A stretch of DNA of 64,000 nucleotides from Nonlabens arenilitoris (GCF_002954765.1 NZ_MTPW01000001.1:1687501-1751500), one strand, 5' to 3'; positions 9,059-18,634 are shown, numbered from the stretch's first letter. Notes: generated by a model from the sequence alone, not told the origin. Program-made: numbers and translations.

Positions 9059-12000
9059 ATGAAATATCTTTTTACGATTGTAGTGCTGTTTAATTTCGCT
9101 TTCGCGAAAGCGCAAAATTTCTGGCAGCCTATTCTACAAACTCCTTATGAAAATTTAGAATCTCGCAATTTTGTACCAGAAAATTATTTATTATATAATT
9201 TAAATCTAGATGGTTTAAAACAATCTGTAGCCGCTGCGCCAATGAGATTTACGTCTAGCCATTCTTCAGTGATTGTGTCTATGCCCGATGCTAATGGAGA
9301 TTTCAGAAATTTTGAAATTTTTGAAACTCAGATGATGGAACCTCAATTATCAGCAAAGTATCAAGATATAAGAACATATATAGGATTAAATGTTGAGGAT
9401 GCCGCACATGTTATACGTTTTTCATTGACTTCACACGGATTTCATAATATTGAGTTTGCACCAGGTGTACTGACTGTTTATATCGATCCATTTACTAGAG
9501 ACCATGAAGTTTATATTGTATATGATCGATCCTCTATACCTGAGATCAAGGAAGATTTTGAATGTTTTACTGATGAGGTTGCATTAATAGGGACTGATTT
9601 AAAGAATATAAATACGGTTTCTGAATCTGCAGATGATAGCGTGTTGCGCACTTATCGAGTTGCCATATCCTGTAATGCAGAGTATGGTAATCTATTTGCA
9701 GGGACAGGTACAGATGCCCAAAAGAGAGCAAATATTCAAGCGAGACAGGTGATAACTATGAACCGTGTAAATGGTGTTTATGAGCGTGACCTTGCTGTCA
9801 ATATGATTTTTGTAGCAAATAATGATTTACTATTATATTTTGGAGACACCTCTTTAGATCCTTATACAAATGATTTTAATAATAGAACACAAGATTTAAT
9901 TGATGGTAATCTTGCTGGCCAAGGTTTTCCAGGGATAGGCAATGCTAATTATGATATAGGTCATAATTTTAATACTTCTGGTGGCGGTAATGCTGGTTGT
10001 ATAGGGTGTGTTTGTGTGGCAGGACAGAAAGGTAGCGGTATGACTGGTCGTGCAAATCCTACAGGTGATCCATTTGATATTGATTATGTAGCACATGAAA
10101 TGGGACATCAATTTGGTGGATATCATTCTATGGCCTCTAGTAGTTGTAGGAGTGGTAGTGGTCAGACAGAAGTTGAACCTGGCAGTGGAAGTACTATTAT
10201 GGCTTATGCGGGAATTTGTAATCCTAATATTCAAAACAACTCAGATGACTACTTTCATTATGTAAATATTAGAGATATAACTGCAAATATTAAAACAGGT
10301 CCTTCTAGTTCATGTCCTGTTATTACAAATGTTTCTTTTACTGCTCCTATTGCAAATGCTGGTATTGATTATGTCATACCATTTAGTACAGCTTTTGTGT
10401 TAACTGGTACTGCGACTAATCTAGGAAGTGAGACTGTTGTTTACAACTGGGAGCAAAACGATCCAGAAAACCCAGGAAGTAATAATGGACCAGATCCTAC
10501 CAGAATTCAAGGTCCTATGTATAGATCATTACCATCAGTAATGGTTCCAGAGCGTTATTTTCCTGCATTATCAGATGTTGTACAAGGAAACCTTACTCCA
10601 GCTTATGAAGTAACGCCATCTGTAGCTAGATCTATGGAATTTGCTTTTACAGTGCGTAAATATGATATGAATGTAGGGCAAAATGATTCTGATTTAATGA
10701 ATGTAACTGTTGATGGAACATCAGGTCCATTTACCGTTACGACTCAAGATTCAAATATTAGCTACAATACTGGCGAGGCTGTTGTGGTTGGTTGGGACGT
10801 GGCTGGTACAGATCAAGCACCTATAAATACTACTAGTGTCGATATTTTATTATCTGTGGATGGTGGATTGACTTTTGATACTGTAATGGAGTTGTCTACA
10901 CCTAATGATGGTACAGAAACGGTGGTGATGCCTGTGGTAGTGCCTACTAATCAGGCACGCATTATGGTGCGAGCTAATGGAAATGTTTATTATGCTGTTA
11001 ACTCTTCAGACTTTACCGTTACAAGTGATGAATTTTCATTAAGTACTACAGATTTGAATCAAAATGTTTGTTTACCGGCAAATGCTATTTATGATTTTAC
11101 ATATCGCACTTTTAATGGATTTAGTACACCAACGGTGTTGACATTAACAGGAGCACCAGCTGGTTCCAATGTTGTGATTTCCCCTAATGTTGTTACTAAT
11201 GATAATACACCTGTTAATGTCACTATTAGTGGTCTTAATAATTCTATGGTAGGTAGCTATAATCTTATTTTAGATGGGACAGCTGGTACTGCCATGCGTT
11301 CTGTAGAATTAACTTTAAATGTTTTAGAAAGTAGTCTTGCAGCTGTTACACTAGTTGAGCCAGTTGATATGACTGTTGATGTAGCATTATTCCCAACACT
11401 GGAATGGAGTGCGGCGGCTGGATCTCAAGAATACGATATAGAAATAGCATTAGACTCTAATTTTAGTACAATTATACAAGCTGTTACTGTTTCAACAAAT
11501 ATTATAACACTATCATCCAGTTTGAACGAGGATACACTTTATTACTGGCGTGTTAGAAATAGAAATGTTTGCGGTAATGGAGTTTATAGTTCAATTAGAA
11601 GCTTCAGAACAGCAAATATCATCTGTGTTAATGAGTCTTCAACTGTTGTGCCATTAGCCATAAGCTCTGGTCCGCCATCTTCTTTTGATGCTATAATCAC
11701 TGTGACTGATAATATAGTGATTAATGATATATCTTTAAACATAGACTTATCGCATACTTGGATGAGTGATGTCGATATTTATTTAACTAGTCCATCAGGT
11801 ACACAAATAACCATAATAGAAGATCGATGCAATAATAGAAATGATTTACTGGCTACGTTTACAGATGATGGTGCAGCTGTTCAATGTACTTTTTCTGCGC
11901 CTACCATAAGTGGTACGGTTAACGCGGTAGATATGTTCTCCGTATTTAATGGAGAAAATGCATTAGGTGATTGGGTATTAACCGTTGCAGATGATACAGA

Positions 12001-12316
12001 TCAAGACGGTGGTAGTTTGAACGATTGGTCTTTAGATATATGTGGAACACAGACTCTCTCAGTGCTGGATGATTTAGAAAATATAATAACCCTATATCCA
12101 AATCCCTCAAACGAATTTATATATCTGCAATTAGATCGCGCTGATTATACAAATGCTGGATTTGATATTTACGATACAGCGGGAAGATTTATATTATCTC
12201 AAAGCGTGAATGATGTGCTCACTAAAGTCGATCTAAGCCATTGGGCTAGCGGTATGTATTTAATTAAAATAACTATTGATGACCAAGTAATAATTAAACA
12301 AGTAATTAAAGAATAA
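9059..12316 (+). CDS. Secreted reprolysin-like zinc metallopeptidase with P domain and T9SS signal
   Basis: The ATG at 9059 gives a compact signal peptide (MKYLFTIVVLFNFAFAKAQ); an in-frame ATG at 9029 and a GTG at 8981 are alternatives. The protein has about 1085 residues. A propeptide-like region is followed by a zinc peptidase domain with HEMGHQFGGYH starting at His346, the extended metzincin motif, and a downstream SGSTIMAYAGIC Met-turn. Ig/fibronectin-like regions follow. A proprotein-convertase P domain lies at about residues 880-1000 (LSHTWMSDVDIYLTSPSG). The last ~80 residues form a type A T9SS sorting domain (LYPNPSNEF ... GMYLIKI). It is expected to be exported and released or anchored at the cell surface. 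The 14-bp palindrome encodes the FAKA at the end of the signal peptide. Confidence 0.9.
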   Translation: MKYLFTIVVLFNFAFAKAQNFWQPILQTPYENLESRNFVPENYLLYNLNLDGLKQSVAAAPMRFTSSHSSVIVSMPDANGDFRNFEIFETQMMEPQLSAKYQDIRTYIGLNVEDAAHVIRFSLTSHGFHNIEFAPGVLTVYIDPFTRDHEVYIVYDRSSIPEIKEDFECFTDEVALIGTDLKNINTVSESADDSVLRTYRVAISCNAEYGNLFAGTGTDAQKRANIQARQVITMNRVNGVYERDLAVNMIFVANNDLLLYFGDTSLDPYTNDFNNRTQDLIDGNLAGQGFPGIGNANYDIGHNFNTSGGGNAGCIGCVCVAGQKGSGMTGRANPTGDPFDIDYVAHEMGHQFGGYHSMASSSCRSGSGQTEVEPGSGSTIMAYAGICNPNIQNNSDDYFHYVNIRDITANIKTGPSSSCPVITNVSFTAPIANAGIDYVIPFSTAFVLTGTATNLGSETVVYNWEQNDPENPGSNNGPDPTRIQGPMYRSLPSVMVPERYFPALSDVVQGNLTPAYEVTPSVARSMEFAFTVRKYDMNVGQNDSDLMNVTVDGTSGPFTVTTQDSNISYNTGEAVVVGWDVAGTDQAPINTTSVDILLSVDGGLTFDTVMELSTPNDGTETVVMPVVVPTNQARIMVRANGNVYYAVNSSDFTVTSDEFSLSTTDLNQNVCLPANAIYDFTYRTFNGFSTPTVLTLTGAPAGSNVVISPNVVTNDNTPVNVTISGLNNSMVGSYNLILDGTAGTAMRSVELTLNVLESSLAAVTLVEPVDMTVDVALFPTLEWSAAAGSQEYDIEIALDSNFSTIIQAVTVSTNIITLSSSLNEDTLYYWRVRNRNVCGNGVYSSIRSFRTANIICVNESSTVVPLAISSGPPSSFDAIITVTDNIVINDISLNIDLSHTWMSDVDIYLTSPSGTQITIIEDRCNNRNDLLATFTDDGAAVQCTFSAPTISGTVNAVDMFSVFNGENALGDWVLTVADDTDQDGGSLNDWSLDICGTQTLSVLDDLENIITLYPNPSNEFIYLQLDRADYTNAGFDIYDTAGRFILSQSVNDVLTKVDLSHWASGMYLIKITIDDQVIIKQVIKE

Positions 12317-12952
12317 TTATTTGCCATTGAATTGATTCATCGTATTAGTTAACCCAGCGTGTGTAAAAGATAGGCAAGCTTGTGCTGCTTTATCGATTCG
12401 TTCTGGTAGTGCTTTCTGTTCGTCATTATTCCATTCACCTAGTACATAGTCTACTTGACGACCTTTTGAAAATTCGTCAGAAATTCCAAAACGCAGTCTA
12501 GGATAATTAGGTGTGTTCAATTTTATTTGTGTGTCTTTAAGTCCGTTATGACCACCATCAGTTCCTTTGGCCTTCATACGTAATGTACCGAAAGGTAAGT
12601 TCAAATCATCGGTAACCACTAAAATTTGTTCCTTGGGAATAGACTCTTGGTTCATATAATATTTAATGGCCTTACCACTTAAGTTCATATATGTACTAGG
12701 CTTAAGTAGTGTGACCTTTTTACCTTTATGAGTAATGGTAGCAACATCTCCTAAAGTCAGTGTTTCAAATGACACATCTTTTATCTTAGCTATTTCATCT
12801 AGGATTTTAAATCCTATGTTGTGACGCGTTTCTGCGTACTTATCTCCGATATTACCTAACCCTATGATTAGAAATTTTTTCATGCCATTTTCTTTTTCAA
12901 TGATAGATGTTTTAAATAGGTCCATCCACCATTTTTTCAATTCACTTATCAT
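12317..12952 (-). CDS. pth: Peptidyl-tRNA hydrolase
   Basis: Releases tRNA from peptidyl-tRNAs that drop off the ribosome. The core begins MKKFLIIGLGNIGDKYAETRHNIGF, containing the active-site His of the family. It continues with LLKPSTYMNLSGKA, VVTDDLNLPFG and GGHNGLKD. The total is 211 residues with an extra 23-residue N-terminus starting at 12952; the start could instead be the ATG at 12883. Similar short extensions occur in flavobacterial homologues as I remember them. It converges tail to tail with the metallopeptidase gene with no gap, and follows rplY across a terminator. Confidence 0.94.
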   Translation of the reverse strand: MISELKKWWMDLFKTSIIEKENGMKKFLIIGLGNIGDKYAETRHNIGFKILDEIAKIKDVSFETLTLGDVATITHKGKKVTLLKPSTYMNLSGKAIKYYMNQESIPKEQILVVTDDLNLPFGTLRMKAKGTDGGHNGLKDTQIKLNTPNYPRLRFGISDEFSKGRQVDYVLGEWNNDEQKALPERIDKAAQACLSFTHAGLTNTMNQFNGK

Positions 12953-12965
12953 GCCTCAAAGCTAT

Positions 12966-12998
12966 AAAAAAAGCCGCAAGAAATAAATCTTGCGGCTT
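12966..12998 (-). terminator. Intrinsic terminator after rplY
   Basis: Read on the minus strand: an 11-bp perfect stem (AAGCCGCAAGA with TCTTGCGGCTT) around a 6-base loop, followed by a run of Ts. It lies 20 bases after the rplY stop and 14 before the pth start, so pth probably has its own promoter or depends on read-through. Confidence 0.85.
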
Positions 12999-13018
12999 GT
13001 AAGTATATGAGAAAAGAA

Positions 13019-13657
13019 TTAATCTTCTTTAACTGCAGCTACATCATCTGTTTGTGTAGATGGAACATCTCCAGCGTCTACATCATCATCGTCATCGTCA
13101 TCTGCAACAGCAGTACGAGAAGTTTTGATCATTACTACAACAACGCTATCTGGGTGCATAATTTCATACTCAGGTACACGTAGGTCACGTACATATTTCT
13201 TGTTACCAATCTTCATAGGCGCGATGTCTACTTCAATTAGGTCAGGTAAGTTAGCAGGAATTGCTTTTACTTTTAAACGACGGTTGTTTCTACGTAAAAC
13301 ACCACCATTAAGTACACCACGTGAAGTACCTACAGTAACTACTGGTACTTCCATTGTTACAGGCTTATCATCAAAAATTTGATAAAAATCAGCATGTAAT
13401 AATTGTTCTTTTACTGGGTGCCATTGCATATCTTGTGCAATAGCAGCATATTGACCATCTTTACCTAGGTCTATAACAACTGTCATAGCGTCAGAGGTGT
13501 AAACCAAATTTTTAAATGCTTTTTCTTCTGCTTGAAAATGCACTGGCTCGTCTCCTCCGTAAATTACGCAAGGAACCAATCCAGCATTACGTAGGGCCTT
13601 AGTTGCCTTTTTGCCCACGCTTTCTCTTTTAGATCCGTTGATCGTGATTGATTTCAT
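13019..13657 (-). CDS. rplY: 50S ribosomal protein L25/Ctc
   Basis: Binds 5S rRNA in the large ribosomal subunit. At 212 residues it is the long Ctc-type form. The N-terminal 5S-binding domain ([26 protein letters not shown]) is followed by the TL5 C-terminal beta domain ([20 protein letters not shown]). The tail is acidic with an eight-residue stretch that is nearly all Asp, ending in KED. It lies 27 bases downstream of prs and shares its transcript, a common arrangement in Bacteroidota. Confidence 0.95.
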   Translation of the reverse strand: MKSITINGSKRESVGKKATKALRNAGLVPCVIYGGDEPVHFQAEEKAFKNLVYTSDAMTVVIDLGKDGQYAAIAQDMQWHPVKEQLLHADFYQIFDDKPVTMEVPVVTVGTSRGVLNGGVLRRNNRRLKVKAIPANLPDLIEVDIAPMKIGNKKYVRDLRVPEYEIMHPDSVVVVMIKTSRTAVADDDDDDDVDAGDVPSTQTDDVAAVKED

Positions 13658-13684
13658 TTGTTGTTTATTTATTAATTATTGAAA

Positions 13685-14626
13685 TTACATGATAAAATTA
13701 GAACTGATGGACTCATTGTTTTGAACGCTAGTCATTACTTCAGCAAATAGACCTGCGCACGTAAGTACTCTAATCTTTTTACTTTCTTTCCTTAAAGGAA
13801 TAGAATCTGTAACTATCAATTCTTCTAATTGAGAATTTTCAATTCTCTCATATGCCTGTCCTGATAAAATAGCATGAGTACAAATAGCTCTTACACTTTT
13901 TGCTCCACGTTCCATCATTACATCTGCGGCTTTTGTTAATGTACCAGCGGTGTCAACCATGTCATCAACTAATACTACATTTTTTCCTGTCACATCACCT
14001 ATAAGTTCCATGTGAGAGATCACATTTGCTTTCTGTCGTTGTTTATAACAAACTACCACGTCGCTTTCAAGAGTTTTAGCATATGCATAAGCTCTTTTAG
14101 AACCACCCATGTCAGGTGAGGCGATAGTAAGATCAGATAAGTTAAGACTCTTTAAATATGGAATGAATAAAGCGCTACCAAAAAGATGATCTACAGGCTT
14201 TTCAAAAAATCCTTGAATCTGGTCTGCATGTAAATCCATAGTGATAATGCGTGTTGCTCCAGCACTTTCTAGAATTTTTGCAATCATTTTTGCGCCTATC
14301 GGTACACGTGGTTTGTCTTTACGATCTTGACGAGCCCACCCAAAATAAGGGATCACGGCAGTGATGTGTCTTGCACTTGCGCGTTTTGCAGCATCTAACA
14401 TTAATAATAACTCCATTAAGTTATCACTGCTAGGATGTGTAGAACCTATAATAAAGATGCGACGACCACGTATTGACTCCTCAAAAGACGGTTGAAATTC
14501 ACCATCACTAAAAGTGGAAAAATTAACTTGACCTAATGACGCACCATACTTCTCAGCAACTGCTTTTGCTAGGTCCATACTTTGTCTACAACCGAATAAT
14601 TTTGCTTCTGTCATGGTGTTGGTCAT
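13685..14626 (-). CDS. prs: Ribose-phosphate pyrophosphokinase
   Basis: Makes PRPP from ribose 5-phosphate and ATP for nucleotide, histidine and NAD synthesis. The 313-residue length is standard. Visible signatures are the ATP-binding loop region YFGWARQDRKDKPRVPIGAK, the metal/substrate segment ITMDLHADQIQGFF, and the PRPP-binding loop VVLVDDMVDTAGTL. The ATG at 14626 is the first in-frame Met. A TAnnTTTG box on the minus strand at 14661-14668 fits as its promoter, facing away from tRNA-Leu. Confidence 0.96.
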   Translation of the reverse strand: MTNTMTEAKLFGCRQSMDLAKAVAEKYGASLGQVNFSTFSDGEFQPSFEESIRGRRIFIIGSTHPSSDNLMELLLMLDAAKRASARHITAVIPYFGWARQDRKDKPRVPIGAKMIAKILESAGATRIITMDLHADQIQGFFEKPVDHLFGSALFIPYLKSLNLSDLTIASPDMGGSKRAYAYAKTLESDVVVCYKQRQKANVISHMELIGDVTGKNVVLVDDMVDTAGTLTKAADVMMERGAKSVRAICTHAILSGQAYERIENSQLEELIVTDSIPLRKESKKIRVLTCAGLFAEVMTSVQNNESISSNFIM

Positions 14627-14660
14627 CTTAAAATGAATTAGACTCCTGATTTTAAGGCTG

Positions 14661-14668
14661 CAAATGTA
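14661..14668 (-). promoter_or_regulatory. Promoter -7 box of prs-rplY
   Basis: On the minus strand the sequence is TACATTTG, a perfect match to the Bacteroidota -7 consensus TAnnTTTG, 35 bases before the prs ATG. The -33 element is not clear (AAGG at the expected position). Confidence 0.5.
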
Positions 14669-14710
14669 CAGATATTTTTATTCTTTGCCTTTAAAAATAG
14701 CTCTAAATAA

Positions 14711-14741
14711 GGTGTGAGATTTAAAATAATATGTACTTTTG
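14711..14741 (+). promoter_or_regulatory. Promoter of tRNA-Leu
   Basis: TACTTTTG at 14734-14741 matches TAnnTTTG. A weak -33 element (GGTG at 14711-14714) sits 19 bases upstream. The tRNA begins 16 bases after the box, the right distance for a start just before the mature 5' end. Confidence 0.6.
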
Positions 14742-14756
14742 CAATCCAATTTTTAG

Positions 14757-14838
14757 GCCTCAGTGGTGGAATTGGTAGACACGTTGGATTCAAAATCCAA
14801 TGCTTCACGGCGTGCCGGTTCGATTCCGGCCTGAGGTA
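14757..14838 (+). tRNA. tRNA-Leu (anticodon CAA)
   Basis: A full cloverleaf can be drawn. The acceptor stem GCCTCAG pairs with CTGAGGT (one G-U), with discriminator A. The D arm carries TGGTAGAC and the T arm carries GCCGGTTCGATTCCGGC. The anticodon stem TTGGA/TCCAA surrounds the loop TTCAAAA, giving anticodon CAA at 14791-14793. The long variable arm (TGCTTCACGGCGT) fits a class II leucine tRNA. CCA is not encoded. Confidence 0.96.
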
Positions 14839-14841
14839 CTT

Positions 14842-14876
14842 AAAAAAAACCAGAACAGAAATGTTCTGGTTTTTTT
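14842..14876 (+). terminator. Intrinsic terminator after tRNA-Leu
   Basis: AACCAGAACA pairs with TGTTCTGGTT around a GAAA loop, flanked by A and T runs. It sits just after the tRNA. Confidence 0.85.
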
Positions 14877-14933
14877 ATTCTACATCAGTAAAAATCCTAT
14901 TTTTGAATTATTACCCCTTAAAACTATATGTAA

Positions 14934-15518
14934 ATGGATGATTTTTTAAGAAATGTGATATTTGGATTTGAACATGTCCTGGATTGGAGAGCTTATGATC
15001 ATATTCTTTTTATCATGTTGCTTGCGGTGCCCTATCTTTTTAAAAGTTGGAAAAAACTATTATGGTTGGTTACCGCATTTACTGTAGGTCATACTATCTC
15101 GTTAATGCTTGTAGCATTTGCAAAGGTTAGTTTTTCAACTACTTATATAGAGTTTCTCATTCCTGTAACTATTGCTATTACAGCTTTATATAACATTTTT
15201 ACTGCAGGTAATAGACATCGCGATAACGCAGCGTGGCTTGCCATATCTATATCATTGTTCTTTGGGTTAATTCATGGACTTGCATTCTCTAGTGCTTATA
15301 AAATGCTGGCAAGCGCCAGCGATAATGAATTTTTACTCCTGTTAGAATATGCGATAGGTATTGAAGGAGCGCAATTAGTTATTGTATTATTAGTGCTTAT
15401 TTTAAACTTTATCTTTACAGGTATATTCCGTTTTAGTAGAAAAGATTGGGTTCAGGTTATTTCAGGTATTGTACTTGGAATGGTGATCCCTATGCTTATT
15501 GAAAGATGGCTTTGGTAA
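14934..15518 (+). CDS. HupE/UreJ-like membrane protein
   Basis: 194 residues with about five to six hydrophobic segments. The pattern matches the HupE/UreJ_2 family: GFEHVLDWRAYDHILFI with His and Asp near the N-terminus, TAFTVGHTISLML, and LFFGLIHGLAFSSAYK. These membrane-embedded His residues are thought to bind or pass nickel or cobalt in relatives. No urease or hydrogenase genes are nearby, so the substrate is open. The ATG at 14934 follows the tRNA terminator; a second ATG at 14938 is out of frame. Confidence 0.8.
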   Translation: MDDFLRNVIFGFEHVLDWRAYDHILFIMLLAVPYLFKSWKKLLWLVTAFTVGHTISLMLVAFAKVSFSTTYIEFLIPVTIAITALYNIFTAGNRHRDNAAWLAISISLFFGLIHGLAFSSAYKMLASASDNEFLLLLEYAIGIEGAQLVIVLLVLILNFIFTGIFRFSRKDWVQVISGIVLGMVIPMLIERWLW

Positions 15519-15539
15519 TTAAAATAAGTCAATTTTTGG

Positions 15540-15561
15540 TTTCGCTTTCGCGAAAGCGAAA
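15540..15561. repeat. Iterated palindrome copy (intergenic)
   Basis: Core GCTTTCGCGAAAGC at 15544-15557, extended by matching flanks to a 22-bp perfect palindrome. It lies between the HupE-like gene and the dCMP deaminase. Confidence 0.9.
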
Positions 15562-15618
15562 TCGTCATCATCATATAATAGTATAGTAATTCAGGACTAG
15601 GTAAAAACTTAAGATAAA

Positions 15619-16044
15619 TTGAAAGATCAAAAACAGCATAAATACGACGTGGCTTATTTAAAGATGGCTACAGAATGGGCTAAGTTATCCCATTGCAAGC
15701 GCAGGCAAGTAGGTGCATTAATTGTTAGAGATCGCATGATCATTAGTGATGGATATAACGGGACACCTAGTGGTTTTGAGAATTTTTGTGAAGATGATGA
15801 AGGTTATACAAAATGGTATGTATTACATGCAGAGGCTAATGCGATTCTTAAAGTAGCAGGTTCTACACAGTCATGCGCCGGCGCTACACTTTATATCACT
15901 ATGTCGCCGTGTAAGGACTGTAGTAAACTCATTCATCAAAGTGGCATTAAACGTGTTGTCTATGTGGAAGGTTATAAAGATGATAGCGGTTTGCAATTTC
16001 TGCAAAAAGCTGGCGTTGATGTAGAACAAATAAATCAACTATAA
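15619..16044 (+). CDS. dCMP deaminase family protein
   Basis: Probably deaminates dCMP to dUMP for thymidylate synthesis. In 141 residues it shows the zinc deaminase motifs HAEANA (His70, Glu72) and PCKDC, plus the stretch LSHCKRRQVGALIVRD typical of the deoxycytidylate deaminase group. The start is TTG at 15619, because the protein then begins MKDQKQHKYDVAYLKMA as in relatives and no ATG is nearby. It ends 2 bases before the S41 peptidase gene. Confidence 0.9.
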   Translation: MKDQKQHKYDVAYLKMATEWAKLSHCKRRQVGALIVRDRMIISDGYNGTPSGFENFCEDDEGYTKWYVLHAEANAILKVAGSTQSCAGATLYITMSPCKDCSKLIHQSGIKRVVYVEGYKDDSGLQFLQKAGVDVEQINQL

Positions 16045-16046
16045 TA

Positions 16047-17621
16047 TTGAAGAAGTCACAAATATACTTTCCCTTGTTTTTAGGAATAGCAGTAGCTCTA
16101 GGTATAGGGCTGGGCTATATGATGCATAGTGGTGAGTCTAGTGACGGATTGCTTATGGCGAGTAATGCAAATAAGCGCAAACTTAATAAGTTAATAGATA
16201 TTATTGATCAACGATATGTTGATGATGTTAATACCGATAGTATCGTAGACATTACCGTAAACGGTATTCTTTCTAATCTTGATCCACATTCTGTCTATAT
16301 CTCTAATGATGAAATGGAGGACGTCGCAGACCAAATGCGTGGCGATTTTGTAGGTATAGGGATTAGATTTTTTGTAAATCAAGATACTATTTCTGTGCTA
16401 AATGTTTTAGAAGGTGGACCTAGTAAAAAGGCTGGTATTAAAGGTGGTGATAAAATTCTTTATGCAGACGGGAAACCACTTTTTGGGTTAAATGCTGTAA
16501 GTACAGACATTCTAAAGGGTGAGGATGGTTCAAAAGTCACTCTAGGAGTTTTGCGTCCAGGTGATAGTGATGTTCAACAAGTTTCTGTAGTTAGAGGTAG
16601 TGTGCCTATCAATAGTATTGAGGCAGCTTATATGCTTAATGATGACCTAGGCTATGTTAAAGTAAATCGATTTGCAGAGTCTACTGAGGAAGAATTTAAC
16701 GATGCAATAGATGATTTAATTGAGCAAGGAGCCCAGCGTCTTACTGTAGATTTAAGAGATAATCCTGGTGGTGTCTTAAGTGCTGCAATTGCTATGGCAG
16801 ATGAATTTTTACCACGTAAAAAATTAATTCTTTTTCAGAAAGACCGTAATAATGTACGTAAGGATTCTTATGCTACCAGTGATGGTGATTTTGAAGATAA
16901 GCCGGTTTACATTTTAATAAATGAAAATAGTGCCAGTGCCAGTGAAGTTGTTGCTGGAGCATTGCAGGATAATGATGTAGGAACAATTGTGGGAAGACGT
17001 AGTTTTGGCAAAGGCCTCGTACAGCAAGAAATCAAACTAGGTGATGGTAGTGCTGTTAGATTAACTGTTTCTAGATATTACACGCCTACTGGTAGAAGTA
17101 TTCAACGTCCCTATGATAATGGTAATGAAGATTACTTTAAAGAGTATATTGACCGTTATAATAATGGTGAATTAGAAGATGCCGCTAATATTGAGGTGAA
17201 TGATTCTTTAAAAAGAACGACGCCTGCTGGTAAAATTGTCTATGGTGGTGGTGGGATTATTCCAGATGTTTTTGTGCCGTCTGCAGATGGATATGTGCTA
17301 CAAACACTAGAATATTTTGCTCGCACAGGATTTGCAGATCAGTTCACAAATAGATATTTGCAAGGCGATGGTATTAACCTGCGCAACATGAGTGAGAAAG
17401 AATTTATGGAAACTTATAGCGTTCCAGAACTAGTGATGGAAGACTTTATACAATACGCTCAGTTATACAATACTAGTATTTCGTTGCCAGGATATAGAGA
17501 TGAAATTTCTACGATTATTAAATCATCTCTTGCAGAACAACTTTTTGATACTGAGGCAAAAATTAAAATCTTGAATCAGCAAGATCGTATGATTCAAAAG
17601 GTGCTAGAGCTCAATAAGTAG
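16047..17621 (+). CDS. S41 family C-terminal processing peptidase
   Basis: A periplasmic or membrane-tethered serine protease that trims C-termini. It starts with TTG at 16047 and a signal/anchor segment (YFPLFLGIAVALGIGLGYMM). A PDZ domain spans about residues 85-180 (GGPSKKAGIKGGDKIL). The S41 catalytic core contains ENSASASEVVAGALQDND, with the nucleophile Ser, and RRSFGKGLVQ, with the general-base Lys. The C-terminal extension to 524 residues is normal for flavobacterial CtpA-type enzymes. It is coupled to the dCMP deaminase gene (2-base gap), though the roles are unrelated. Confidence 0.92.
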   Translation: MKKSQIYFPLFLGIAVALGIGLGYMMHSGESSDGLLMASNANKRKLNKLIDIIDQRYVDDVNTDSIVDITVNGILSNLDPHSVYISNDEMEDVADQMRGDFVGIGIRFFVNQDTISVLNVLEGGPSKKAGIKGGDKILYADGKPLFGLNAVSTDILKGEDGSKVTLGVLRPGDSDVQQVSVVRGSVPINSIEAAYMLNDDLGYVKVNRFAESTEEEFNDAIDDLIEQGAQRLTVDLRDNPGGVLSAAIAMADEFLPRKKLILFQKDRNNVRKDSYATSDGDFEDKPVYILINENSASASEVVAGALQDNDVGTIVGRRSFGKGLVQQEIKLGDGSAVRLTVSRYYTPTGRSIQRPYDNGNEDYFKEYIDRYNNGELEDAANIEVNDSLKRTTPAGKIVYGGGGIIPDVFVPSADGYVLQTLEYFARTGFADQFTNRYLQGDGINLRNMSEKEFMETYSVPELVMEDFIQYAQLYNTSISLPGYRDEISTIIKSSLAEQLFDTEAKIKILNQQDRMIQKVLELNK

Positions 17622-17638
17622 TAATAAAGTTTTTTTAA

Positions 17639-17839
17639 TTATCGCTTCTCGTGCTTATCTTTTATCTTAAGAGATACCTGTAGGATAGCTAGTAAAATAA
17701 ATACACATAAGGATGCTAATATGCTGATGACAGCAATCTGACTATCGCCCTTAAAAATATTAGAAAAGTCTAGTTTTGTAGCGTTAAAGATGATACTGGC
17801 CGCTGCAAGTACCATTAAGATGTATATGATTATTTTCAT
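17639..17839 (-). CDS. Small two-helix membrane protein
   Basis: 66 residues with two hydrophobic segments (MKIIIYILMVLAAASIIF and IAVISILASLCVFILLAIL) and a charged C-terminus (KIKDKHEKR). No family is recognised. Its ATG directly abuts the stop codon of marC (TAA ATG without a gap), so the pair is very likely co-translated. It may be a partner of the MarC protein, which is an inference from position only. Confidence 0.75.
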   Translation of the reverse strand: MKIIIYILMVLAAASIIFNATKLDFSNIFKGDSQIAVISILASLCVFILLAILQVSLKIKDKHEKR

Positions 17840-18442
17840 TTAGAAAAGTTCTTTAATGTTTGTGGTAAATAGCTTTACCGCAATGGCTAGCAAGATAACC
17901 CCAAAAATTTTACGTACTACATTAATCCCTTGTTTTCCGATCAGTTTTTCAATGTACCCAGAGTTCTTGAGAACAATATAGACAAAGATGATGTTAACAA
18001 TAATAGCCGCAATAATATTGATAACTGAGTATTCTGACCTTAAAGATAGTACTGATGTTAAGGTTCCTGCACCAGCGATAAGTGGGAAGGCGATAGGTAT
18101 AATAGCAGCTGTCTCTGGCGCTTCATCTTTATAAAGTTGTACGCCTAGGATCATTTCTAAAGCGATAAAGAAGATAATAAAGGCACCAGCGACTGCAAAT
18201 GAGTTAACGTCAATACCTATTAAATTCAACATTCTTTCACCTACAAACAAGAATACAATCATTAATATACCAGCAACCACAGATGCTTTTTCGCTTTGTA
18301 CATGACCTACCTTACGACGTAAATCGATAATAATAGGAACACTTCCTATAATATCGATTACCGCAAATAAAATCATAGTTGCTGTAAAAAACTCCTTTAA
18401 ATTAAAGGCTGCAAAAAAATCTACAAAAGCGTTGCTTTCCAT
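17840..18442 (-). CDS. MarC family membrane protein
   Basis: About 200 residues with six hydrophobic segments and the MarC/UPF0056 pattern: FTATMILFAVIDIIGSVPIIIDL near the N-terminus and IIPIAFPLIAGAGTLTSVLSL in the middle. The function is unknown; older links to multiple antibiotic resistance did not hold up. I prefer the ATG at 18442 (MESNAFVDFF) over the upstream TTG at 18463. Confidence 0.9.
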   Translation of the reverse strand: MESNAFVDFFAAFNLKEFFTATMILFAVIDIIGSVPIIIDLRRKVGHVQSEKASVVAGILMIVFLFVGERMLNLIGIDVNSFAVAGAFIIFFIALEMILGVQLYKDEAPETAAIIPIAFPLIAGAGTLTSVLSLRSEYSVINIIAAIIVNIIFVYIVLKNSGYIEKLIGKQGINVVRKIFGVILLAIAVKLFTTNIKELF

Positions 18443-18584
18443 CGTCTTGTTTTGAGCGCGCAAAAGTACTGCTATTTAATAGTTTAGTCTTAACTGGTAA
18501 AGGTTAAATATTCATTAACGAATTGTGACTTTTAAGTTGATAACATTTTTAGTCTAAAGCGTTTTTCAACAATGTTCTATTCTG

Positions 18585-18615
18585 TCTGCATTAATAACTA
18601 CTTCTAGTATCTTTG
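18585..18615 (+). promoter_or_regulatory. Promoter of the DUF3109 gene
   Basis: TATCTTTG at 18608-18615 matches TAnnTTTG. TCTG at 18585-18588 sits exactly 19 bases upstream as the -33 element (consensus TTTG). The ATG follows 19 bases after the box. Confidence 0.65.
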
Positions 18616-18634
18616 TTGTTTCAAATTCTCCCTT

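Noticed and set aside
9896..10234. Minus-strand open frame inside the metallopeptidase gene
   Set aside because: Thr/Ser/Ile-rich shadow of a conserved plus-strand zinc domain.
13080..13105. Short tandem repeat of CATCATCGT-like units
   Set aside because: It encodes the poly-Asp tail of ribosomal protein L25; it is not a CRISPR or separate repeat array.
14714..14941. Open frame over the tRNA-Leu region
   Set aside because: It covers the tRNA and its terminator and has no protein-like features.
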